Source: Streptomyces sp. TRM68416 (GTDB taxonomy: Bacteria; Actinomycetota; Actinomycetes; Streptomycetales; Streptomycetaceae). From it: a stretch of DNA of 64,000 nucleotides. A program made the position numbers and the translations under genes. The stretch is from NCBI RefSeq assembly GCF_014596915.1, contig NZ_JACVWU010000029.1:46814-110813 (forward strand). Direction: 5' to 3'. Positions 41,713 to 48,965 of the stretch are shown one piece after another (positions within the stretch are counted from its first letter, which is position 1; every line of letters starts with the position of its first letter). The notes under the pieces are model-generated. The model was not told where the DNA came from. It saw nothing but the letters and a program-made list of their open reading frames with translations, and made no database searches.

Positions 41713-43304
41713 GCGCGCAGACCGTGGTGGCGTGGGTGGCCGACCGACGCGGGACCCGGAGGTGCCCGACGCGGGTCCGCCCGACCGAGGTTGCCCCCAG
41801 GGCCGCGTCGGTACCGACGACGGCGACCGTGACGCCGACCTCCGCACCCGTGGCCCGGCCTGCCGCGCCTGCGTCGGCTTCGGCCGCGGTGCCGGGTTCG
41901 GCGTCTGCGGTCCGGTCTGATGCCGGTGTTTCCGGTTCGGCCGCGGCACCGGGTTCCGCGTCTGCGGCTCGGCTTGGCGCGGGTGTTTCGGCTGTGGCCG
42001 GCTCGGCGGTGTCCGTGCCCGTGGTTCGGCCTGGTGCGGGTGCTTCCGCTACGGCCGTGATGCTGGCGTCCGCCTCCCCGGCCCCGCTCGGCATGATCAC
42101 CTCGGTCGCCGCACCCCCGGCCCCACCCGGCACGATCACCCCGGCCCCGGCACCCGCGCCCCCCACCGCCGTCTCCTCCGCCGCCGTCTCCTCCTCCCAC
42201 ACCGGCGTCATCGTCACCGCTCCCCGCCCCGAAACCGCCCCCGGGCACTGCGCACCCACCCCCCGCCCGTCCCGCTTCCGGGCACTGCGCACCCACCTCG
42301 GTACGGTCGCCGGAGTGGTCATCCTCGCCGTGCTGATGTGGCGTCTCGGGACCGGTGTTCTGCTGGACGGGCTGCGCAGGATCGACGCGGCGAGCGTGGC
42401 GGGGGCTGTCGGGATCGGCGTCGTCACCACCGTGTTCAGCGCCTGGCGCTGGCAGTTGGTGGCACGCGGGCTGCGGATCAGGCTGCCGCTCGGGGAGGCC
42501 GTGGCCGACTACTACCGTGCGCTGTTCCTGAACGCGGCGCTGCCCGGCGGTGTCCTGGGCGACGTGCACCGGGCGGTGCGGCACGGCAGGAGCGCCGGGG
42601 ACCTGGGCCGGGGGGTGCGGTCCGTCGTCCTTGAACGGGCCGCCGGACAGCTCGCGTTGGTCGTCGTGGGCGCCGTCGTGCTGCTGACCGTGCCGTCGCC
42701 GGTGCGGGCGGAGACCAGGCAGTTCGCCCCGCTGCTCGCGCTCGCCGCGGTGGGCGGACTCGCCGTCTTCCTCGCCCTGCGCATGAACCGGCCCCGGGCC
42801 CAGGCCCTGCGCGCGTCGCTCGGCGGACTGCTCGCGCGCTCCAACTGGCCCGCCATCGCCGTCTCTTCCGTTGTCGTGCTGGCCGGACACCTCGTGATGT
42901 TCGTGCTCGCGGCCCGGGTCGCGGGCACCACGGCCTCCGCCGCCGTCCTGCTGCCGCTGGCCGTCCTCGCCCTGCTCGCCATGAGCCTGCCGCTGAACGT
43001 CGGCGGCTGGGGCCCCCGGGAGGGCGTCACCGCCTGGGCGTTCGGCGCCGCCGGGCTCGGTGCGGGCAGCGGACTGGCAGTCGCCGTCGTCTACGGGGTG
43101 CTCTGCCTCGCCGCCAGCCTGCCCGGCGCCCTGGTCCTGCTCGCCCGCCGGCGGTCGGCCTATTCCGAGTCGGACGAGTCGGACGCGGCCGAGGTCAGCA
43201 AGGAGAAATATGACCCGAAGGAATCCGCAAGGCTCGCCAGGAGTTCCTTCCCTTTTTCCGCGGATCCCAGGGAAGGACGCCCGATGACACCCGAATCGGT
43301 ATAG
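41709..43304 (+). CDS. YbhN/AglD-type (lysylphosphatidylglycerol synthase TM-like) membrane protein
   Basis: ATG 41709 overlaps the methyltransferase stop. The first 190 of 531 residues are a low-complexity Ala/Ser/Val/Pro/Thr region with imperfect repeats (GSASAV, GSASAA, VRPGAGAS). After it come about eight membrane segments with the UPF0104 features YYRALFLNAALPGGVLGDVHRA and LPLNVGGWGPREGVTAW. Proteins of this fold move or handle lipid-linked products at the membrane. The basic C-terminal tail overlaps the convergent creatininase gene by 145 bp. Third codon positions in the repeat part contain more T than elsewhere. Confidence 0.83.
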   Translation: MSAQTVVAWVADRRGTRRCPTRVRPTEVAPRAASVPTTATVTPTSAPVARPAAPASASAAVPGSASAVRSDAGVSGSAAAPGSASAARLGAGVSAVAGSAVSVPVVRPGAGASATAVMLASASPAPLGMITSVAAPPAPPGTITPAPAPAPPTAVSSAAVSSSHTGVIVTAPRPETAPGHCAPTPRPSRFRALRTHLGTVAGVVILAVLMWRLGTGVLLDGLRRIDAASVAGAVGIGVVTTVFSAWRWQLVARGLRIRLPLGEAVADYYRALFLNAALPGGVLGDVHRAVRHGRSAGDLGRGVRSVVLERAAGQLALVVVGAVVLLTVPSPVRAETRQFAPLLALAAVGGLAVFLALRMNRPRAQALRASLGGLLARSNWPAIAVSSVVVLAGHLVMFVLAARVAGTTASAAVLLPLAVLALLAMSLPLNVGGWGPREGVTAWAFGAAGLGAGSGLAVAVVYGVLCLAASLPGALVLLARRRSAYSESDESDAAEVSKEKYDPKESARLARSSFPFSADPREGRPMTPESV

Positions 43305-43936
43305 GCGGACATACCGAGGGAGAGCAGATGGCGTCGGTCGTCCGCGACGAAGTCGGCAGTCTCGTGTCCGGGGCGCAGCATTTCCGGATGAGTATGCAGA
43401 AGGATGGAGGTCTCTATTTCCCCCGCATGCATGTCGGTGAGCAGCGAGGTGACCACCCCGGCCCGCTCCCGCGCCGCCTCCCAGTCCTCCGCGGCCGGGA
43501 AAAGTGCCATCCGCTCATTGCGCGCGGAGGCCTCCTGAACGACGTTGCCCAGTACGTAGTTTCCGCCGTGCCCGTTGACCACCACCAGGGCGTCGACGCC
43601 GGACCGGCGGAGCGAGTCCGCTATGTCCCGCACCACCGCATGGAGGGTCACGGAGGAGATGCTGACGGTCCCCGGCCACGCCGCGTGCTCGTGCGAGCAG
43701 GAGATGGTCACCGGAGGAAGGAGGTGCACCGGATACGCGGCGGCGATCTCCCGGGCCACCGCGCACGCGACGAGGGTGTCGGTCGCCAGCGGAAGGTACG
43801 GGCCGTGCTGCTCGAAGCTCCCGACGGGCAGGACGGCGACCTGCGGTGAGACGCCCGCGCCCCGGCTCCGTACGTCTTCCGTGGTGTCCGCGGGCAACAG
43901 ACCGTACACCGCTGAACGTATTCCCGAACCACTCAT
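43160..43936 (-). CDS. Creatininase-family amidohydrolase (ArfB/MftE-like)
   Basis: The 258-residue enzyme carries the metal ligands of the creatininase family: VLPVGSFEQHGPYLPLATDT (Glu, His, Asp), LVVVNGHGGNYVLG and LTDMHAGEIETSILLHTHP (His, Glu). Members hydrolyse cyclic or formyl amides: creatinine, the mycofactocin precursor peptide, and, as ArfB in archaea, the formamide of FAPy. It starts 38 bp from, and divergent to, the FAPy-type GTP cyclohydrolase gene, which makes an ArfB-like deformylase the favoured role here. The 3' end overlaps the YbhN-type gene. Confidence 0.85.
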   Translation of the reverse strand: MSGSGIRSAVYGLLPADTTEDVRSRGAGVSPQVAVLPVGSFEQHGPYLPLATDTLVACAVAREIAAAYPVHLLPPVTISCSHEHAAWPGTVSISSVTLHAVVRDIADSLRRSGVDALVVVNGHGGNYVLGNVVQEASARNERMALFPAAEDWEAARERAGVVTSLLTDMHAGEIETSILLHTHPEMLRPGHETADFVADDRRHLLSLGMSAYTDSGVIGRPSLGSAEKGKELLASLADSFGSYFSLLTSAASDSSDSE

Positions 43937-43974
43937 CTTTTCACGGCCTTTCGTCTCTGCTTAGGAACCAGATC
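43937..43974. promoter_or_regulatory. Very short divergent region between creatininase and GTP cyclohydrolase genes
   Basis: Only 38 bp separate the two start codons, and the stretch is clearly less GC-rich than its surroundings. TAGGAACC serves the plus-strand start. Divergent promoters must overlap each other or lie within the coding ends, so the two genes are probably controlled together. Confidence 0.5.
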
Positions 43975-44634
43975 ATGACAGAAAAAATTGGCGTACTCGG
44001 CACGAAGGCGCCACAGCGCACCGGCGTGGAACGCGTCGTGAATGCCCCGCTGCCCACCGTGTACGGGGAATTCCAGGCGGTCGGCTACCTCGACCACGAC
44101 CGCGGCGACGAGCAAGTGGCCCTGGTCTACGGTGACATCGGCACCGAGGAAGTCCTCACCCGGCTGCACTCGGAGTGCCTCACCGGCGACGCCTTCGGCT
44201 CCCGGCACTGCGAGTGCGGCGACCAGCTGGCCTCCGCGCTGCGCGCGGTGGTAGCCGAGGGCCGCGGCATCGTCGTCTACCTCAGAGGGCACGAGGGCCG
44301 GGGCATCGGCCTGCTCGCCAAGCTGCGGGCGATGGCCCTGCAGGCGGAGGGCTTGGACACCGTCGAGGCGAACCTCGCCCAGGGCCTGCCCGTCGACGCC
44401 CGCGACTACGGCGTGGCCGCCCGCATCCTGGACGACCTGGGCGTGAAGTCGGTCCGCCTGATGTCCAACAACCCGCGCAAGCGCGAGGCGTTGCTGAGCC
44501 ACGGCATCAAGGTCGCCGAGCAGGTGCCGCTGCTGATTCCGCCGTGCGAGAGCAACATCACCTATCTGCGGACGAAGCGGGAGCGGATGGACCATCACCT
44601 GCCCCATCTGGACGCGGTGGCGCACTGGTCCTGA
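43975..44634 (+). CDS. GTP cyclohydrolase II homologue, FAPy-forming type (Met at the switch position)
   Basis: ATG 43975 gives 219 residues. RLHSECLTGDAFGSRHCECG holds the three zinc cysteines (68, 79, 81), GRGIVVYLRGHEGRGIGLL the catalytic region, and NPRKREAL the GTP-binding end. GTP cyclohydrolase II opens the guanine ring, loses formate and releases pyrophosphate. In riboflavin enzymes the residue equal to E. coli Tyr105 is Tyr; here the segment reads LLAKLRAMALQ with Met120. In S. coelicolor SCO6655 the same Met120 stops the reaction at the formamide FAPy. This protein is thus not the riboflavin enzyme. Neighbours: a creatininase-family gene (divergent) and four amino-acid-type dehydrogenase or oxidase genes downstream. 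Confidence 0.92.
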   Translation: MTEKIGVLGTKAPQRTGVERVVNAPLPTVYGEFQAVGYLDHDRGDEQVALVYGDIGTEEVLTRLHSECLTGDAFGSRHCECGDQLASALRAVVAEGRGIVVYLRGHEGRGIGLLAKLRAMALQAEGLDTVEANLAQGLPVDARDYGVAARILDDLGVKSVRLMSNNPRKREALLSHGIKVAEQVPLLIPPCESNITYLRTKRERMDHHLPHLDAVAHWS

Positions 44635-44667
44635 TTGCCGCGAGGACTGCCGGGACAGGAAGAGGGA

Positions 44668-45624
44668 ATGACCGACGACGTCCTCTTCCTCTCCGGCGAC
44701 GAGGTGACCCGCCTGCTGGACCCCGACGCGGCGATCGCCTCGCAGCGCGCGGCGTTCCGGGCCCTCGGCTCCGGCCGCGCCGACCTGCCCGGGAAGATCA
44801 TGCACCCGAGCCGCTTCGACGACAGCGTCGTCTTCGCGTACGTCTCCCGGCTGTCGGCCAACACCGGGGCGGTCGCGAAGATCGGCAGTGTGAACCCGGG
44901 CAACGCGGCGGCCGGGCTGCCCACGGTGCACGCCGTCGTCACCGCCCTCGACCCGGTGACCGGCCGCCTCGCCGCCGTCATGGACGGCACCGCGCTGACC
45001 ACCCTGCGCACGGCCGCGGGCAGCGCTGTCGCCGTCGACGCGCTGGCCACGCCCGACAGCGCGGACCTGGCCCTGATCGGCTCCGGCACCCAGGCCCTCG
45101 CCCACGCCCGCGCGTTCGCCCGGGTGCGGGACCTGAAGTCCGTACGGCTGTGGAGCCCGAACCCGGCCCACCGGGAGCGTGCCGCCGAGGCCCTCGCCGT
45201 CGAACCGGGGCTCGCCGTCGAGGCCGTGGACAGCGCGGAGGCGGCCGTGACGGGCGCCCACCTCGTCGCCGCCTGCACGCTCAGCACCACCCCCGTCGTG
45301 CGCGGGGAGTGGCTGGCGCCGGGCTGCACGGTCGTCAGCGTGGGCTCGTTCGAGCCGACCCGATGCGAGGTGGACGCCGAGGTCGTACGACGCGCTCGGG
45401 TGGTTGTCGACGACCCGGAGACCGCCGCCCACCACGCGGGCCCGATCACCGCCGCCCGCCTCGCACCGGCGGACCTGATCCCCCTCGGCGGCGTCCTGAC
45501 CGGCACCCACGAGGGCCGCACCACGCCCGACGACATCGTCTACTACAACAGCGTCGGCCTCGGCATCCAGGACGCCGCCGCGGCCTGGGCCGTGGTCCAC
45601 GCGGCGAAGGGGGTACGGCGATGA
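44668..45624 (+). CDS. Ornithine cyclodeaminase/mu-crystallin family protein
   Basis: ATG 44668, after GGAAGAGGG, gives 318 residues. The substrate part holds LSGDEVTRLLDPDAAIASQ and the arginine region GKIMHPSR; GTALTTLRTAAGSAVAVDAL precedes the Rossmann motif ALIGSGTQALAHARAF. Relatives include ornithine cyclodeaminase, ketimine reductases acting on piperideine-2-carboxylate, and SbnB of diaminopropionate synthesis. With two saccharopine-dehydrogenase-like genes downstream, a cyclic imine derived from lysine is the more likely substrate. It overlaps the FAD oxidase gene by four bases and follows the cyclohydrolase by 33 bp. Confidence 0.87.
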   Translation: MTDDVLFLSGDEVTRLLDPDAAIASQRAAFRALGSGRADLPGKIMHPSRFDDSVVFAYVSRLSANTGAVAKIGSVNPGNAAAGLPTVHAVVTALDPVTGRLAAVMDGTALTTLRTAAGSAVAVDALATPDSADLALIGSGTQALAHARAFARVRDLKSVRLWSPNPAHRERAAEALAVEPGLAVEAVDSAEAAVTGAHLVAACTLSTTPVVRGEWLAPGCTVVSVGSFEPTRCEVDAEVVRRARVVVDDPETAAHHAGPITAARLAPADLIPLGGVLTGTHEGRTTPDDIVYYNSVGLGIQDAAAAWAVVHAAKGVRR

Positions 45625-46760
45625 AGGCGTCCGTCGTCGTCATCGGCGGCGGGGTCATGGGCACGAGCATCGCCTGGCACCTGGCCCGCGCGGGCGTACC
45701 TGACGTCGTCCTCGTCGAACGGGACGAACTCGCCTCCGGCTCCACCTCCAAGGCGGCCGGCGGAGTACGGGCGCAGTTCTCCGACGAACTGAACATCCGC
45801 CTCGGCGCCCGCAGCCTGGAGGCCTTCGCCCGCTTCGAGGCGGACACCGGCCATGACATCGGCCTGCACCGGGTCGGCTACCTGTTCCTGCTGTCCACAC
45901 CCGAGGAGGTCGCCTCCTTCGAGGCCGGCGTCCGCCTCCAGAACTCCCTGGGCGTGCCCAGCCGCATGCTCGACCCGGACGAGGCGCGCGGACTCTCCCC
46001 GCTGATCACCACCGACGGACTGCTGGCCGCCGCGTTCTCGCCGGACGACGGCCACTGCACGCCCGAGTCCGTCGTCCACGGCTACGCCTCCGCCGCCCGC
46101 CGCCACGGCGCGACGATCCTGCGCCACACCGAGGTCACCGGCATCGACCTGCACGGCGACACGATCACGGGCGTGCGGACCACCGGGGGCCGTATCGCCA
46201 CCGACACGGTGGTCTGCGCCGCCGGAGCCTGGTCCCGGGCCGTCGGCGCGATGGCCGGCGTGGACCTGCTGGTGGAGCCGCTGCGCCGCCAGATCGCCGT
46301 CACCGAACCGGTCGCCGCGCTCCCGCCCGACCTGCCCATGACGATCGACTTCAGCAGCACCCTCTACTTCCACACCGAGGGTCCCGGCCTGCTCGTCGGC
46401 ATGTCCGACCCCGACGAGCGCCCCGGCTTCGACACCGCCACCCATGACCGGTGGATCCCCCGGCTGTACGAGGCCATGGAGCGGCGCGCCCCCGCCCTGC
46501 TCGACCTGCGCCGCACCGGCGGCTGGGCGGGCCTGTACGAGGTCACCCCCGACCACAACGCGCTGATCGGCGAGGCGCCCTCCCCCTCCCGCTTCCTCTA
46601 CGCCACCGGCTTCTCCGGCCACGGTTTCCTTCAGGGGCCCGCCGTCGGCGAGGTCGTCCGCGACCTGTACCTGGGGCGCGTACCCTTCGTGGACACCAGC
46701 CCCCTGAACGCCGGCCGGTTCGCGGCCGACGCCCTGCGCCCGGAGGCCAACCGCGTATGA
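45621..46760 (+). CDS. FAD-dependent amine/amino-acid oxidase (DAO family)
   Basis: The 379-residue flavoenzyme begins with the dinucleotide motif VVVIGGGVMGTSIAWHLARAG and ELASGSTSKAAGGVRAQFS. The C-terminal FAD region is GWAGLYEVTPDHNALIGE and YATGFSGHGFLQGPAVGE. It is of the glycine/sarcosine/pipecolate-oxidase type that attacks secondary amines. In this operon it could oxidise pipecolate or an opine-like secondary amine such as saccharopine. ATG 45621 overlaps the preceding stop; its own stop overlaps the next ATG. Confidence 0.88.
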   Translation: MKASVVVIGGGVMGTSIAWHLARAGVPDVVLVERDELASGSTSKAAGGVRAQFSDELNIRLGARSLEAFARFEADTGHDIGLHRVGYLFLLSTPEEVASFEAGVRLQNSLGVPSRMLDPDEARGLSPLITTDGLLAAAFSPDDGHCTPESVVHGYASAARRHGATILRHTEVTGIDLHGDTITGVRTTGGRIATDTVVCAAGAWSRAVGAMAGVDLLVEPLRRQIAVTEPVAALPPDLPMTIDFSSTLYFHTEGPGLLVGMSDPDERPGFDTATHDRWIPRLYEAMERRAPALLDLRRTGGWAGLYEVTPDHNALIGEAPSPSRFLYATGFSGHGFLQGPAVGEVVRDLYLGRVPFVDTSPLNAGRFAADALRPEANRV

Positions 46761-47818
46761 CCGAGCTCCACCTGTGGCTGCGCCACGAGGTCCGCTCCAC
46801 CGAGCGGCGCACCCCGATCGTGCCGCCCGACGCCCGGCGGCTTGTCGACAGCGGCGTGACCCTCACCGTCGAGGAGTCCCCGCAGCGGATCTTCCCGATC
46901 GAGGAGTACGAGGCGGCTGGCGCCCGGGTCGCGCCCGCGGGCTCGTGGGTGTCGGCGCCGGACGACGCCGTCGTCGTAGGACTGAAGGAACTCCCCGACG
47001 CGCCCGACCGGCTGACGCACCGGCACGTCTTCTTCGGGCACGCCTACAAGCGGCAGCCCGGGGCGGCCGGGCTGCTCGGCCGGTTCGCGGCCGGGGGAGG
47101 GGCGCTGCTGGACCTGGAGTACCTGGTGGACGAGGACGGGCGGCGGCTGGCCGCGTTCGGGTTCTGGGCCGGGTATCTGGGCGCCGCCCTGGCCGTGCTG
47201 CGGCACCGGGGCCGGCTGAAGGCGCCGCTCGTGCCGACGGCGAAGGAGGAGCTGGACGAGCGGCTGCGGCCCGCCGCCGGGGACGAGGAGTTCACCGCGC
47301 TGGTGATCGGCGCCCTGGGCCGCAGCGGCCGGGGCGCGCGTGTGGCCTTCGCGGCGGCCGGCACCGAGCCGACCTGCTGGGACCTCGCCGAGACCCGCGA
47401 CCTGGACCGCCCCGCCCTGCTCGCCCACGACGTCATGGTCAACGCCGTCCTCGCCACCACCCCCGTCCCGCCCTTCCTGCGCGACGAGGACCTCGACGAC
47501 CCCGCCCGCCGGCTGCGCACCCTGTGCGACGTCACCTGCGACGTCGGCTCGCCGCTGAACGTCCTGCCGGTCTACGACCGCACCACCGACTGGACGGAAC
47601 CGGCGCGCCGCCTGCGCGAGGACCCGCCGCTGGACCTCATCGCCATCGACAACCTGCCGTCCCTGCTGCCGAAGGAGTCCAGCACCGACTTCTCGGCGGC
47701 GCTGCTGCCCCAGCTCCTGGACTTCGCCACCGGCGCGCCCTGGGCGCGCTGTCTGGACCGGTTCCATCAGGCCTGCCGTGAACTCGGCATCGCAGAAGGG
47801 GAGTTCCGTCATGTCTGA
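46757..47818 (+). CDS. Saccharopine dehydrogenase-like protein, LYS1 (lysine-forming) type
   Basis: The 353-residue protein has the alanine-dehydrogenase/PNT-like N-terminal domain: LHLWLRHEVRSTERRTPIVP, VEESPQRIFPIEEYEAAG and VVGLKELPDAPDRLTHRHVFF, the lysine-forming saccharopine dehydrogenase signature with the active-site Lys and His. The C-terminal part has DVTCDVGSPLNVLPVYDRTT and LIAIDNLPSLLPKESS. This enzyme type joins lysine and 2-oxoglutarate to saccharopine, or runs in reverse. It overlaps the next, LYS9-like, gene by eight bases. Confidence 0.87.
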   Translation: MTELHLWLRHEVRSTERRTPIVPPDARRLVDSGVTLTVEESPQRIFPIEEYEAAGARVAPAGSWVSAPDDAVVVGLKELPDAPDRLTHRHVFFGHAYKRQPGAAGLLGRFAAGGGALLDLEYLVDEDGRRLAAFGFWAGYLGAALAVLRHRGRLKAPLVPTAKEELDERLRPAAGDEEFTALVIGALGRSGRGARVAFAAAGTEPTCWDLAETRDLDRPALLAHDVMVNAVLATTPVPPFLRDEDLDDPARRLRTLCDVTCDVGSPLNVLPVYDRTTDWTEPARRLREDPPLDLIAIDNLPSLLPKESSTDFSAALLPQLLDFATGAPWARCLDRFHQACRELGIAEGEFRHV

Positions 47819-48965
47819 CCTGGTTCCGGCGAGCGGCACCGTCCACTGGATCGGCGCCGGACTGTCCACCGGCAGCGGCCTGGCCCGCCTGTGCGAGACG
47901 GCCGACAGGGTCCTGCTGTGGCACCGCACCGAGGAACGCGCCGAACAGGCCCTTGAGGAGCGGGGCCTGGCCGGGCACGCCGTACCGAGCGCGTACTCGC
48001 TCGACGCCCTCACGGCCGAACTGGCCCCCGGAGACGTCGTCGTGTCGATGCTGCCCGCGCCCGAGCACGCCGGGATCCTCGCCGTCTGCGTCGCGCGGAA
48101 GGCCCACTTCGCCTGCTCCAGCTATGTCTCCGACGCCGTCCTGGAACGGGTCCCGGCCGCCGAGAAGGCCGGGCTCGTCGTCCTCACCGAGGCCGGACTC
48201 GACCCGGGCATCGACCACCTCTTCGCGCACGCCCTCGTCGCCCGCGCCCGGGAGGCGATCGGCGAGACGACAGCAGCCTCGTACCGGCTCACCTCGTACT
48301 GCGGCGGCGTCCCCGCCGAGCCGAACGACTTCCGCTACCGCTTCAGCTGGGCGCCCGCGGGAGTCCTCAACGCCCTGCGCTCCCCGGCCCGTTACATCGA
48401 CGAGGGCGCCGAGACCACCGTCGACCGCCCCTGGGAGGCGACCCGGCGGCACGTCGTCGAAGGGGAGGCCTTCGAGGTCTACCCCAACCGGGACAGCCTC
48501 CCCTTCGTCGCCCAGTACGGGCTGCCTGCCGCGTGGAAGCCGCGCACCTTCGTCCGCGGCACCCTGCGCCTGGACGGCTGGCTGCGCGCCTGGGACGGAG
48601 TCTTCGAGGAGCTGAAGACCGGGGACGACGCCCGGATCGCCGCCCTGGCCCGGGAGTTGGCGGACACCTACCCGACCACCGACGCCGACCGGGACCGGGT
48701 CGTGCTCGCGGTCTCCCTGGAGGTGCGGGGCGCGACCGGGCAGACCTGGGCGGGCAGTTACCTCCTCGACCTCGTGGGCGACGAGGAGGAGAGCGCGATG
48801 GCCCGCTGCGTCTCCCGGCCACTGGCGATCGGCGTGGGCCACGTGCTCGACGGCGAGCTGCCGCCGGGGCTGAACCGGGCCGCCGAGACGGCGGACCGGT
48901 CGCAGCAGTGGCTGCGCGAACTCGCCCGCGAAGGGGTGGACTTCACGCTGCGGGTGGACAGCTGA
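47811..48965 (+). CDS. Saccharopine dehydrogenase-like protein, LYS9 (glutamate-forming) type
   Basis: ATG 47811 gives 384 residues. The Rossmann start is HWIGAGLSTGSGLARLCE, an unusual form lacking the typical GxGxxG; VVVSMLPAPEHAGILAVCV and HFACSSYVSD follow, then VLTEAGLDPGIDHLFAHALV and SYCGGVPAEPNDFRYRFSW, all typical of the saccharopine reductase family. It would split saccharopine to aminoadipate semialdehyde and glutamate, or act on a similar opine. Its 3' end overlaps the convergent serine hydrolase gene by 23 bp and closes the operon. Confidence 0.88.
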   Translation: MSDLVPASGTVHWIGAGLSTGSGLARLCETADRVLLWHRTEERAEQALEERGLAGHAVPSAYSLDALTAELAPGDVVVSMLPAPEHAGILAVCVARKAHFACSSYVSDAVLERVPAAEKAGLVVLTEAGLDPGIDHLFAHALVARAREAIGETTAASYRLTSYCGGVPAEPNDFRYRFSWAPAGVLNALRSPARYIDEGAETTVDRPWEATRRHVVEGEAFEVYPNRDSLPFVAQYGLPAAWKPRTFVRGTLRLDGWLRAWDGVFEELKTGDDARIAALARELADTYPTTDADRDRVVLAVSLEVRGATGQTWAGSYLLDLVGDEEESAMARCVSRPLAIGVGHVLDGELPPGLNRAAETADRSQQWLRELAREGVDFTLRVDS

